Below are positions 1 to 10,831 of a stretch of DNA of 64,000 bases, piece after piece. Each line of letters begins with the position of its first letter. Position 1 is the stretch's first letter. A model generated the notes under the pieces. It made no database searches and was not told the DNA's origin. It saw only the letters and a program-made list of their open reading frames with translations. The stretch spans positions 100,428,888 through 100,492,887 of the forward strand of contig CM053031.1 of assembly GCA_028564925.1 (NCBI GenBank). The letters are read 5' to 3'. Source of the stretch: Lithobates sylvaticus. Lineage: Eukaryota; Chordata; Amphibia; Anura; Ranidae. The translations under genes and the position numbers were made by a program.

Positions 1-469
1 GCAGTGAAATGAAAAAAAGCAGTAAAATGAAAAAATGTGATCATCTGTCCTTGGAGTTTACCTTCCACCTACTGCTCCATCCACAGATTACTTCATTGAG
101 GCTAACCCCTCATTATGCCTGTTTGATCCATGTGCTGTATGGTACATGTGTTCACCTTATCTGGTAAGCGTGCCAACCTTACTTCCCTTGACTGCACTTC
201 ACGATCAAGCACTATTTCAAGATTTATTACTACAATTCACTCACTTGTGTTGACTCTTATTCACACCATTATGGTTTACCCGATCAAGATGGACTAATAT
301 GTTATGTTATTAACCTTTTTTAATTCCATATATCAATTGCCAATTTTTTTTCATTTCACTGGTATTTGAGCGCTACACTATTTTTCTTTATTCTGTGTTT
401 CACTTTGTGTCTAGTGGAGTGTTGGCTGCTCACCCATTTTCCTATTTGCAATTTTTACCCTTTTTTTAT
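1..469. other. AT-rich intergenic DNA with an inverted repeat at the window edge
   Basis: No gene is seen. CAGTGAAATGAAAAAAA near position 2 recurs inverted near 345-361, so this is probably the remainder of an inverted-repeat element cut by the window start. The family is not recognised. Confidence 0.35.
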
Positions 470-592
470 CCATAGAAGAAGTACAGCCAAACAAGTTTTG
501 GCTGTACTTCTCCTTTAAAACCCTCGCAATGTACATTGATCACCCAGAGGGGATTGCTTTTTTTCCTCAACAAAGGTGGAGTTACTCTTTAA
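470..592. repeat. TTAA-ended MITE fragment with a 14-bp perfect hairpin
   Basis: GAAGTACAGCCAAA (478-491) pairs with TTTGGCTGTACTTC (497-510) around a 5-base loop. The stretch 'gatcacccagagg...caacaaaggtggagttactctttaa' resembles the right end of the element at 43144-43716, and it ends in TTAA at 589-592. I read it as one end of a non-autonomous DNA element of the TTAA class. Confidence 0.6.
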
Positions 593-1074
593 ATGAGGAT
601 AAACTATGTCTTACAGGACATACAGAGAAATGAAAAACAGAAAATGTTCCTAACCCTTACCCTACTCTATCTAAAACAAAAAGATTTGAATGTAATTAAG
701 ATCAGAGTATGCTGGTATTCAATTTCTGAACATAACAGTGTCCCAGCCATACAGTAACAAACCATTGTCAAGACAGTTAAAGTTACAGCAAACATTCCAA
801 TAACTCAAGTTAATTTACCTTACTTGATATAACATAATGTCTAGTGCAACCTCACAGCCTGAAATCACAGCTGGCATGTGTTAGTTATAGATATTTCTCA
901 AACTGACAGACATGTGGTTGTGAAACAGGATACAGGAATCCAGGCCCGGGAGGCAGGTCATGCACTGGGCACATGAGGAAGCCAAGTAGGCAAGCCAGTG
1001 CACAAACCTGCATGTCCTTATGTAGAAGAGCAGAAAACCAAAACACAAGAACACATAAATTGACAAATACGCAC
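593..1074. other. Intergenic DNA, nothing recognised
   Basis: Short open frames on both strands have no family motif and overlap one another. I see no splice-site series, RNA gene or repeat boundary. Confidence 0.5.
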
Positions 1075-1373
1075 TGGATGGTTTTTCCGACGGAATTCCG
1101 CTCAAGCTTGGCTTGCATACACACGGTCACACAAAAGTTCTCTGAACTTTCGACCGCCAAGAACGCGGCGACGTACAACACTACGATGAGCCGAGAAAAT
1201 TAAGTTCAATGCTTCCGAGCATGCGTCAAAATTGTTTCCGAGCATGCGTAGGAATTTTGCACGTCGGAAAAAGTCAGATGGAGCATACACACGATCGCAT
1301 TTTCCGACCAAAAGCTCTCATCGGACTTTTGCTGTCAACATTTTTTCGTCATTGTCGTGTGTACGGGGCATTA
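1075..1373. mobile_element. Ranid MITE, 'acacgatcgg' family, copy 1 (left end incomplete)
   Basis: It shares the stretch from the 'ttccgctcaagcttggc' region to the right end 'tcgtgtgtacggggca|tta' with the copies at 2519-2943 and 54416-54845. The left terminus matching 'cgtacacacgagcgg' is missing or decayed. TTA at 1371-1373 is the probable right target-site copy. No transposase is encoded. TTA/TAA targets suggest PIF/Harbinger mobilisation, which is inference. Confidence 0.7.
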
Positions 1374-1586
1374 GTGTTTGGTAAAGCTGCCACTCCAAGA
1401 ATTTAGCGCCTTTGTAAAAAGTGAAGGCACACTATGAGGCCAAGGAGGTGCATAACATCTGGCAGTTTTATTGCACTCCTGGAAGACAGCTATAGCTGTA
1501 GTTCCAGAAGGCCAACAATATCCTTCTGGTATCAGCATCCTTAAGAGTAAATTCATTGTACTTCCTATGCTCACCCCACCCTCCTC
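1374..1586. other. Intergenic DNA, nothing recognised
   Basis: Single-copy-looking sequence with only chance open frames. Confidence 0.45.
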
Positions 1587-1658
1587 CTGCCCAATCACAA
1601 AGGCCTTTGTATTATGTGAACTCATTCACAAAATACAAAGGCTTCTGTAAATGGGCAG
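1587..1658. repeat. 72-bp imperfect inverted repeat (hairpin)
   Basis: The left arm starts CTGCCCAATCACA and continues through CCTTTGTATTATGTGAA. The right arm TTCACAAAATACAAAGG...ATGGGCAG is its imperfect reverse complement, around the loop 'ctca'. It is probably a small foldback element or palindromic remnant. Confidence 0.55.
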
Positions 1659-1919
1659 CAGAGGGGAGGTGCGGGTATAGCTGCTGTGTGTGCTTCTTAT
1701 TTCTCTCACAGGCCCGAATGTCTCCAGCAGAACTATAAACCTGTCAGATACAGCATAAATAACAGTGATAAGTCCATATAGGCAGCATGTACCAACTTGG
1801 ACTTACCTTATAGTGTACCTTCTCTTTGTACAAAGTGGCTGAATTCTTGGAATTCAGTTTTACAGTAGACAACACGTCTAAAGATTATATGGCCACTACA
1901 CTACTATAAATACTTTTTT

Positions 1920-2247
1920 GGTTAAAATCATAGAAATACAGAAAGCAGTGCCAGAACACAATCACATACAAAAGTTAATAATAAAATCAGTTAAAATTGC
2001 TGCTCCGCAACTGCTTTCATGTTGTTTCTCCATGAGAAGAGTTCAATACGGTTTCTAATATAGATCTATGAAGTCCATCCAAGTTTCATTCTGTGTTGAG
2101 CCATGATGAAAAGGCAGTGGTGTTGCCCCTGAAATGCATTGGTTTTCTTTATATGATTTTTTTTAATAACACTTAAAATTGTCTTGGACTATTTTATCGG
2201 ATTTTGGTCTGGCACTCCTTTCTGTATTTTTATGGTTAAAACTGCAG
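1920..2247 (+). repeat. Inverted-repeat element with hammerhead-like core (copy G)
   Basis: The end 'ggttaaaatcatagaaatac' (1920 on) recurs inverted near 2206-2247, including 'AGTGCCAGA' in both arms. Between the arms lies the hammerhead-like motif annotated at 2098-2145. The family name is unknown to me. The arms resemble the pattern at 14241-14619, so the two may be cousins. Confidence 0.55.
2098..2145 (+). ncRNA. Hammerhead-ribozyme-like motif, degenerate (copy G)
   Basis: ATGATGA (2103-2109) fits the core CTGANGA with C3 changed. GGCA (2113-2116) pairs with TGCC (2124-2127) as stem II, then GAAA (2131-2134). ATGCAT (2134-2139) is a perfect palindrome in the stem III place. GAGCC (2098-2102) pairs with GGTTT (2141-2145) as stem I: three Watson-Crick pairs and two G-T. 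The fold is inferred by eye. The C3 change would be expected to weaken or abolish cleavage. Confidence 0.35.
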
Positions 2248-2515
2248 TTAGATGCCCATTGAAGGAAATCTTACTTTGTCGGAGCCACCTTGCCAAATCA
2301 ATTTAGCTTGTCTGAAGTTTTCTTTCATCTGACTACACTTGCAAGTCTACAAGTCGCCTCTTGAGTATGTTGTTTTGGTTAAAAGTCATGTGAGTGCTCC
2401 TGTTCTTTCTCTGGGCAGCAACTTTTGGAACTTACTTGCCATAGCAGGAGGCTAAGGTAAGAATACATTTACCATACCATACCTCCTTTACATAAAAAAA
2501 AAAAGCAATGTCAAC
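2248..2515. other. Intergenic DNA, nothing recognised
   Basis: No repeat boundary, RNA gene or coding signal is seen. Confidence 0.4.
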
Positions 2516-2518
2516 TTA

Positions 2519-2943
2519 TGCCACGTTCACACGATCGGAATTCTCGTTGGAAAATGCTCTGATGGTTTTCCCGACGCAATTCCTATGGAATTCCGCTCAA
2601 ACTGTCTTGCCTACACACGGTCATACCAAATTCCGACCACCAAGAACGCAGTGACATGCAACACTACGACGAGCCGAGAAAAAACTAAGTTCAATGCTTC
2701 TGAGCATGCGTCTAATTGTTTCCGAGCATGCGTAGGAATTTTGCGTGTCGAAATTGCTACAGACGATTAGAATTTCCGATTGAAACCTTTTCTGTCGAAA
2801 AAATTGAGAACATGCTCTCAAATTTTTGCTGGCGGGAATTCGACCAGCAAAATTCATATGGAGCATACACACGGTCGCATTTTCCGATGAAAAGCTCTCA
2901 TCAGTCTTTTGCTAGCCAAAATTCCGATCGTGTGTACGTGGCA
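2519..2943. mobile_element. Ranid MITE, 'acacgatcgg' family, copy 2 (both ends)
   Basis: The terminal inverted repeats read TGCCACGTTCACACGATCGG at the left and its near reverse complement at the right. TTA flanks both sides (2516-2518 and 2944-2946), a 3-bp target duplication as in PIF/Harbinger elements. About 425 bp, with no coding capacity. The internal order matches copies 1 and 3. Confidence 0.8.
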
Positions 2944-2946
2944 TTA

Positions 2947-3644
2947 TAGTTCAGATGTGGGAATGATAATAATATTATTCATAATATAATAATGAATAAT
3001 TTCAGCAGCTGTCTTGCACTGTTGTCAGCCTGCCACAGGAATTGAGGTGAAGTAATTGTTAGGATTAACAGGTAAAAACTAGGGTAAACAAAGAGAAGAA
3101 AACCTTAAGAATATTATAAATTTGCACATAGAGTATTGTACACTTCATATATAAAAAAAATTTAATTTGTCTGGAAATACACTTTAAATTACTTAATATT
3201 ACTTATAGCTCTTGGGGATAAGGGAGGTGAGAATTCTGCACTTGTGTTTCCAGGTCTGCACTCCTGATGTGACTTTTACAAGGGGCTTCTACTTCTCCTG
3301 TTGGATTTTTAATGTATTTTATATTATGAAGAATTCAACAGTAGGAACAGTCCCAGGTGGTAGCAAACAGAGCCAGAACCATGGTACAGAGATTTCATTA
3401 CTGGAGTCCCCAAGAGATATAAGAAGTTGAGGAGACTCTGCCAAACTCCACCTGAAAGTGAATACCATGATTGTGTTGACTAATCCTTTTAATTCTTTAT
3501 TTCTTTTGCTATGTTTATATACCTGCAACACTTAGAAAACTGTGCATGTAGAGAACCTAATTGTTTTATTATTTATAATTAAATAAGACTGTGAAATAAG
3601 AATGAGCGATGACGTGGTGGATCATTCTATAACCCTGCCAAAGG
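2947..3644. other. AT-rich intergenic DNA
   Basis: Includes a short (ATA/TAATA) patch near 2969-3000. The 72-74 residue frames here lack recognisable domains. Nothing else is identified. Confidence 0.4.
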
Positions 3645-4262
3645 TGCTTAACTGCTTCAGCCCCAGAGGATTTTACCCCCTTCCTGACCAGAGCACTTTT
3701 TTGCGATTCAGCTCTGCTTCGCTTCAACTGACAATTGCACGGTCGTGCAACATTGCACCCAAACAAAATTGGCATCTGTTTTTTTCCCCACAAATAGAGC
3801 TTTCTTTTGGTGGTATTTGATCACCTCTGCGGTTTTTATTTTTTGTGCTATAAACAAAAAAAGTGCGTAAATTTTGAAAAAAACACAATATTTTTTACTT
3901 TTTGCTATAATAAATATCCCCCAAAATATATATAAAAAAACTATTTTTCGTCTACATATATTTGGTAAAAAAAAAATCGCAGTAAGCGTATATTGATTGG
4001 TTTGCGTTTTTATTATTCTTTTTTTTATTAGTAATGGTGGCGATCTGCGATTTTTATCGGCACTCCGACATTATGACGGACACATCGGACACTTTTGACA
4101 GTATTTTGGGACCATTGTCATTTATACAGCGATCAGTGCTATAAAAAATTCCCTAATTACTGTGTAAATGACATTTAATTGCCTTTAAAATCACTTTAAC
4201 TCAGCACTGTATGTGGAAAAGGCTGGCGTACGACCATGGCTGGGAACGCCTTAAAGAGAAGG
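3645..4262. mobile_element. Ranid ~1 kb interspersed repeat, copy 1 (right part missing)
   Basis: Begins 'aactgcttcagcccc' and follows, in order, the 'caattgcacggtcgtgc' segment, 'cacaaatagagctttc', 'gcgatctgcgat' and 'acagcgatcagtgct'. These are shared with 43986-44971 and 55276-56219. The GC-rich right third of the other copies is absent. Non-coding. The complete copies suggest TTAA ends. Confidence 0.75.
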
Positions 4263-4720
4263 ATCTGTGGACCAGATGCATTGCCAATGGGTCCCTGCTA
4301 GAATGAGGAATAAGGTAAGACATTCCTTGTGCACCCCTAGTTAGCATTTGACCAGGGGCTGAACAGCAAGTTTATTTATTTTTGTTATGCCTGGAGTTGG
4401 GCTTTAATATCAACTTTAAGCAGTCTAAGAATGCTCGCTTCTGTAGTGTCATGACATAATGACCCAGGCGTTTTTATATGTTTCCCTATCTCCTTTTTCT
4501 CCCTAAGATACTCTTCAATAGATACCTTTAAAATGATTCAACAGACACATTTTCCAACTGCCATTGCTGGCTTGTTTTGGAGGTTCCCTCTACTTCCTTC
4601 ACTACTTGGATGGTCAGTAACCTGCAACAAGTATGTGGTCATCAAATAAAGAAAACAATTTAAATTGCACTATAGGATAAACATAAGCAGCTAACACATC
4701 AGTCAATACAATTTGTGAAT
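4263..4720. other. Intergenic DNA, nothing recognised
   Basis: Low-complexity A/T stretches and no supported gene. It ends at the left arm of the foldback element that begins near 4721. Confidence 0.4.
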
Positions 4721-4743
4721 AAAAATTAAAATAATAAGTGCAG

Positions 4744-5951
4744 AGGATTCTGGAACAGTTTCTTCCATCTGGTACGGAAAGTTACAGGAATTGGAATCCC
4801 ACAAAACCCCACTATTGCATTATTGAACCACGGAATAGACAGCACCCTCAAACACACCCAAAACCTAATTTTCTTTATGCTTCTAGGAGCAAAACTTACT
4901 GTAGCAAGGGCGTGGAAAAAGAAAAGGTCTCATTAATGACCGCAAAGCGCAAAATCTCTTGGATTTTGACCCAAGAACAAATCATTGCAAAACTGTTAGA
5001 CAAGGTGCCCAGGTTTAAAGCAACTTGGGAGCCCTGGGCACGTTACATCAAAGTTCCCCTGTACCAGGGCCATTTGATTCCCCATGAAGACTGACCCGGG
5101 TGCCTGCCTCTTTCACTTACCTTCTTTCTACAAGTTGTCTCCACAGGGCCTTTCTGGTGGAGCACAGAGTCCCTACCCCCTGAACGGCTAAGCTTAATTA
5201 AGTGAAGACCATCACCATAAGACCCATAATTGGGTTATCTACTATTGCCTACAACATGTGGGGCACAGACACAAGGCATGAGGTAGCGATGCCACTCCAA
5301 CCATGTTGGTGTCTCTAATAACCACCCTCCCCACTCACAACTTCAGGTTCAGGCTCTGCAATGGTGTAAAAAATTGAAGAAAACAGCTGAACAGTTGCAC
5401 TCCGCATAACACCTTTTATTCGTGGCAAAACAGTGTAGAAGATCCAAAATCTCTTACATCATGATGATAAAAGGAACAGACAGGCTAACGCGTTTCACAT
5501 CAATATAGATGCTTAATCAGACACAAGGCAATCACAACACGGTTACTGAGTTCCTGACCAATGGAAAAGGTTAAGGGGGGAGGGCGGGACCAGAGATCCG
5601 GGATAAGCTGGGGGTGATCGTGCAGGCCACATGTGATCCCTTTGGGGTGGCTGGTATTGATCCCCTTGAGCCAACCGAAACAGAAGGTAAAAATGATCCT
5701 CCACCTGCCCAAGCTCGACCTGATTACACTGCTGCACGCAGAGTGGCTACTGTAGCTTCAAAGCCCAGATTAGTGGTTTATATTAAGCCGTCAAGGGGGC
5801 TGGGACTCACCAATGTATGTTATACATTTATTGTTACATTTTTTATTGGTCAAACCCTACCGAAGGGCTATGTTGGCTCTCGGATCGGGATAATTGTTAT
5901 AATTTTGTTTGTATTATTGACAAAAACTGTTCAATAAAAATAAATAGAAAG
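4744..5951 (+). mobile_element. 5'-truncated L1-like LINE with 16-bp target duplication
   Basis: Flanked by perfect direct repeats AAAATAATAAGTGCAG at 4728-4743 and 5952-5967. The frame from 4738 to 5094 ends with RFKATWEPWARYI. The frog LINE fragment at 18496-19220 has RFQRVWEPWARYV in the same place, and both resemble the ORF2 C-terminus of L1/Tx1-type elements as I recall it. A long 3' untranslated part follows, ending in CAATAAAAATAAATAGAAAG, a polyadenylation-like tail. Only the last part of ORF2 is present, so the copy cannot encode an active reverse transcriptase. A second insertion (5279-5517) sits in the 3' untranslated part. Confidence 0.8.
5279..5517 (-). repeat. Small insert with hammerhead-like start, 13-bp direct repeats (copy A)
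   Basis: CAGACACAAGGCA occurs at 5266-5278 and 5518-5530, flanking about 240 bp as a retroposition-type target duplication would. Read on the minus strand the insert opens with CTGATTA, a GCATC/GATGT stem, GAAA and the palindrome ACGCGT. AATAAAAGG and GGAGTGC follow further on. The start coincides with the core, so anything upstream of CTGA was lost or never copied. Confidence 0.6.
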
Positions 5952-6330
5952 AAAATAATAAGTGCAGTGCTAAAAAATTGTGAAAAACAGAAAAAATAAA
6001 TCACTAAACAATGTCCAATCAGTATCAAATATATCAATCCAAACTGTAATGCCAAATCAGTAATGGTGAGAATGGGGCCCCTTCAGAGATAGCAAAGCCA
6101 CATCCACATGAACTTTCTAGCATGGGCTCATGTGAATGTGGCTTTGCCATCTCTGGAGATGCCACATTCTTACCATTACTTATTTGGCATTACAGTTTGG
6201 ATTATTATATTTGAATCTCACTGATTGGACATTGTTTAGTTATTCTTTTTTTCTGTACACTTGTTGAACTTATGTTTTCACAATTTTAAGTAGATAATTA
6301 GCTATTTAGTGCTGCACTTATTATTTTTTG

Positions 6331-7389
6331 TGGTCATAGTCAGTAAAGTATCAGGACACATAGGTCAGGGGCTCACCCAGTAGTGGATGTCAGAATGAAG
6401 CGAACCTTTAAAAACAAGTCAGCAATGGCAACTCCCATATTCTTTCCAAACAAGTTCCCAAGTAGCAACCAATGATAATAAACATGAAATCATTTCTTTG
6501 CTGAAATAACCAATGTAGACTAAATCTGATCATTTGCGACATAGCACTGCACTTTGTGCTTTCTTGCTGTGCTCATCACTGCCTTGCTGAATAAGCTCAT
6601 TAGTTTTAACAGGGACAATATTTTCCAGCCCCCCTGAGCAATGAAGCAGTTAAACTGCATGTTTTTGGCTCCAATCTACAGGAAAATTAAATATTCATAT
6701 AAAGAGGCACCCACTTGTGTTTATATGCTAACGAGCAAGTGTTTGCAAATCAGCCTGTGCAAGCCAGAGGGAGGCGAAAATAGTGTGTCCCAATGTCTTG
6801 CTGTGGATATAATTTGTTACAATTGAAGGCATTATTGGAACGTCTGGAGTCATTTCCAACAGGCCAGACTGGACAAGTAAGCAGAGCGGAGAGAAGAACA
6901 GATAATATGAGCGGAGAGAGGAAAAAACTGAAAGAATCTCATTTTCATCCAGCACCAATTTGTGAGTGAGGAAAATTCAGTGCTATCAATTTCACAGCTC
7001 TTCCTATGAGCAGGGTTTTAAAATTGTCTTTTTTATCACACAATATCGTTTAAAGCATTAGATTGTAAGTTCTATGGAACATCATTGCTATAATGGTTTA
7101 AAATAAGAACCTATTCTGACAAAGAGTATTTTTAGCACTTTTAAATTCAGCTGAGGTCTCCAGGTATACCTCCGGCTATATCCTCCTGTTATATTCCAAA
7201 ACCAAAGTTGCAATATCTGATGTCTCTTGACAAAGACTTACCGAATGGACATGGAGCATTCTCCGTGATGACTAAAATTGTGCAATCATAGCATTTTAGA
7301 CCTAATCTGCAGACAATGAGTCCACATATGGAATCAGGGGTAGAAGATCTAATCCAAAATGAATTTCAGGTTTGCAAATATAGTCACAT
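6331..7389. other. Single-copy block, candidate conserved non-coding DNA
   Basis: About 6630-7010 is complex sequence free of recognised repeats, with AT-rich homeodomain-type words and a TTTGCAAAT word near 6744. No coding frame of interest. The regulatory reading is inference from sequence texture only. Confidence 0.25.
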
Positions 7390-7552
7390 GGTTATTTACT
7401 AAAACTGAAGTGTGGAAAATCTGTTGCAATTGCAAAGAAACCAATCAGCTTCCAGGTTTTATTGCCAAAGCTTAATTGAACAAGCGAAAGTTAGAAGCTA
7501 CAATGCACAGCTGCACCAGATTCAGAGTGCTCCAGTTTGGTAAATCTACCCC
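7390..7552. mobile_element. Short foldback MITE, 'TTTACTAAA' family
   Basis: Left end GGTTATTTACTAAAACTG, right end CCAGTTTGGTAAATCTACCC, near inverse complements. The interior has the 'aaccaatcagcttccagg' block that I recall as common in frog DNA. Non-coding, about 160 bp. Confidence 0.65.
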
Positions 7553-8090
7553 TGTATGACTAAATTTTCCTGAGTATGGGGTCATTGTGTGATAATGCCC
7601 AATCCCCCTCTCCCCTCAACAAGCTTGGAAGCTCAACATTTTCATTTGCTGGAGTGTGGATAAACACAATACAGCCAAATGCTGCAAAGGACACCGGATT
7701 CTAAACTTGAAAGGGGTTAGCTGTCCACTATTGTACATGTATGGGCAGCCACAGCTATGGTACATCATCCTATTATAATTACAGTATCTGAATTGCACAC
7801 CACATATACACCATATAGCACATATATAGTTTTGAGTGTTGAAGTTCTGATTCCTCTGACCTGATAATAAAGGAGCAACTTTTTATAAAAGAAAACCTGG
7901 TGCCGCATTATAACACAAACTTTTAGTGGAGACTACAAGCAGCAGTGCTGTCACACATTCATCCACAGGCATTATCTACAGAGGGTGACACTGGGGACAT
8001 GGAAACACATTGGTCACTATTCAAAGAAAGCATTGGTTATCATATAGGCTGGACCTTAAACATGTCATCCTCTTTTCATCTATTTTATAT
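7553..8090. other. Intergenic DNA, nothing recognised
   Basis: No repeat ends, RNA gene or coding evidence. Confidence 0.4.

Positions 8091-8120
<30 letters not shown>
8091..8120 (+). repeat. Run of 30 consecutive G
   Basis: A pure G30 homopolymer. On the G strand it can form intermolecular or slipped G-quadruplexes. Length is prone to sequencing and assembly error, so the exact count is uncertain. Confidence 0.95.
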
Positions 8121-8121
<1 letters not shown>

Positions 8122-9259
8122 GATGGGATTAGTAGTTTACAGAGAGAAGCTAACATTCTTTGTGGATTTAGTTCAGCCCACCAGAGGAGACTTGGATATT
8201 GCATTACTGGCAAGATGGATCGGTACTTTCTGTACTTGCTGAAAATGCTGTTATCCTGAAAAATGAAAAGGAATGCAATAACTTAATCTAAGTAAACTGC
8301 AAAACGTCACATTTTTGTTTTGGGGTTTAAATTTACTTTCAACAGAGGAAATATTGTAATATAGTAAATGTCAGCAAAACTGATGCTCCCAATTGTAACC
8401 CCTATTGGAAACAAGAAATCTGTAATCTGATTGCTATGAACACAACAACACTCCTTTGCACTACTTTGGATGCTTGCTTTACATAAGGTTGATTTGCCAA
8501 CCACATCTAGCACAGAATCACGAAAGCATCAGAAACATGAATGTCAGTTTATAGAAGCCACATGTCATACATCTACAGGCAGTTAAATGAATTTACAGAT
8601 AACTGCATATGTTTGATATTATGGTGTGAAAACAGGCAGTACCAATACTAGTATCTCTCCCAACCAAGAATAGCATCCCCTCTTGATATTACTTTTATAT
8701 TAAACAGATGGGAAAGGCTGGGAGGATTTATCTCAGCAAAGGGCAAGCCACAACCTACACCAATATTGTTTCAAAATGCCATTTACCTTCTGCAGGAAAT
8801 GATGAGAATGAATAAATCCAAATGCTAACTATAGATTTATTAACGATGTCCTGTCAGCATTGAAAAATGGCAGTCAGGTTCCTTTTTCTAGCCAGAAAGC
8901 AGGAGAGGATATCAAATTTAGAATTTTCATTTGGATCTGTAAATGCCAAGAGACTATCAGCAACAATATCTGCAGTGCACACCTGTCTGTACAGTGAACT
9001 ACAAATATACTCCTAGCATATATCGTCATCAGTATCACCCCCCTGGACTTGACTTCTTCACTCTGCGAGAAGCATCACATTCAATTTTCCTAACAAGCAT
9101 TTAAACAAAGGAAATTAAGACACATTCTAAATCATAACATGAGGTTATGACAGAGGCCTATATCTATTGATTAATATTAATAAATAGCTATTATACGTAA
9201 GGCTATATCAATTTGGCAGTTTCGTTTGTCAACAGTATGGAAAAGGACGTTCCGGCTTT
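8121..9259. other. Mostly single-copy intergenic DNA
   Basis: No gene found. Open frames (8307-8513, 7945-8259) lack family motifs, and one crosses the G run. Confidence 0.4.
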
Positions 9260-9269
9260 CCAAATTTAC

Positions 9270-9613
9270 TTTTCTGTGTAAGTAGAAAAGGGAAATAAAG
9301 AAGGAGGAGAGGGAGGATAGTAAGAAGGGAAGGGAGAAAATAAAATAAATTAAGAAAGAAAAATAAAGCAAGAAAGAAAGGAAAGAAAGTAAAAAATAAA
9401 AGTATAAAAGAAAGTAAAGGGAAGGCAGAAAGAAAGAAAAAGAAAGAAAGAAAAGAAAGAGAGTAAAAAATAAAAGTAAAAAAGAAAGTAAAGTAAAGGG
9501 AAGGAAGGAAGGCAAGAAGGAAGGAAGGAAGGAGAAATAAAGGATGAAAAAAAAAAGTAAAAAAGAAAGAAAAGAAAAAAAAAGACAGAAAAAGAAAGAA
9601 AAAGAAAAGTAAA
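9270..9613 (+). repeat. Polypurine tract, GAAA/GGAA/AAATAAA-rich
   Basis: About 340 bp of almost pure A and G, broken by a few T. Dominated by GAAA, AAAG and GGAAGGAA words with local mirror symmetry. It gives long Phe/Leu/Ser-rich frames on the minus strand that are compositional artefacts. Confidence 0.9.
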
Positions 9614-10831
9614 CATTTCAGATTGGAGATTTCAAATTTGAATGTGTACTTGTCTTTTATTATGTAAGAGGAAACAAATGGAAGCTCCCTGCAACAAAAT
9701 AACTGAAATAAAGAAAATGTATGGTGGAGAGATCTCAGAAATAAGGCTAAGCATAAATAATTAATGAATAGCAAATACACACAGTATTTAGGCAAACACT
9801 GATATGTAGACAGAACTCTGTAGACCCTGAACAATCATGTCTGAGGCTGGGGTCATTTATCTACAATTTCTATTATTTTTCTGTTGTTCTGGTTTTGTAA
9901 AGTGCTGAATATCTAAGTGAAGAATATCACACAAGCAGCCCATGTCCTTGCAGTATATGGCGGGTGAATTGACTCCTCGTTCCCTGTGATTTGTCGCTAT
10001 GTGATGTGGGAGTCTGTGCCTTTGACTTTCTTCTCTTATTTGCATGTGCAGGGATAAAGACACAGCAGCTACCTCATAGTTCCCTTTAGCGCTTTAAAGG
10101 CTCCTGTTGGCTTGGTTGCCCCTTTTTCTGTGCACACTGCCCTAAAATGTGGGTCACAAGCAGAGAGCCCTTTCACTGACTCTCTTTCCCATACATCAGA
10201 ACACAAAGGGTTCCTGGACACTGTGAATAGGCCTGATTGATGGGCTGCCCTGGAATTTGCAGCTCAGCCGGACTCTCAGCTGCTTAAAACAAGGAAGGCA
10301 GGCCGAGTGTGCAGTGGAATTGGATACATTCCTTCCTCACATGCTTTCTGTAAAGTAGTGCTTATTCTCTCAATTGATACCGACCACAAAGCTGGGGGAT
10401 TTAGTGGTAAATAGGTGAAAAAAAGGGGGAGAAGGGAACACAACATATGACAACCCTTATATAAAGGAACCTTTAATAATAAAAAATAATAATATTAATA
10501 ATAATATGCAAGGTTCTGGGGGCTTTTCATTACCAAAAAAATTATCACAAGATAGGTTGCATAGTCGGTGAAGCTCTTAAAATTATATATCATTGGTTCA
10601 ATTGTCTAATTTTTCAACAGCGTTGGGAAGGAAATGATTCTGTCTTTCAAATAGACATTGTGTTGACAGAGGAAAGAAGGAACTCACTGGCAGACATAAA
10701 ACTGACAGTTTAAAATTTTGCTGATCCCAGTCTCCAACCTTTGCACATAACAATGAACACAACAAGTCCTACATCCAATGTGCCCCCAAACCCCGTCTTT
10801 TGCAGAACTCAAATAAATGAAAGGAAAGGAT
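9614..10831. other. Single-copy block with an octamer word
   Basis: From about 9850 to 10340 the sequence is complex and repeat-free. ATTTGCAT (POU octamer, reverse sense) lies at 10038-10045. An AAT-rich patch is at 10480-10507. Candidate conserved non-coding DNA, from texture alone. Confidence 0.25.

Larger units (their letters stand above)
4721..6330. repeat. Foldback element split by a LINE insertion
   Basis: The outer sequence 'aataataagtgcag' on the left (4731-4743) and the inner left arm (5961-6110) are mirrored by the right arm (about 6118-6330), which ends 'gtgctgcacttattatt'. Matching blocks include 'aaacaatgtccaatcagt' versus its complement, and 'ccaaactgtaatgccaaat' versus 'atttggcattacagtttgg'. 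A LINE (4744-5951) interrupts the left arm. Confidence 0.7.

Noticed and set aside
5614-5937. 107-codon frame as a gene
   Set aside because: Lies in the 3' untranslated part of the LINE and lacks a domain.
9229-9834. 201-codon minus-strand frame
   Set aside because: Phe/Leu/Ser-rich product of the polypurine tract; compositional, no domain.
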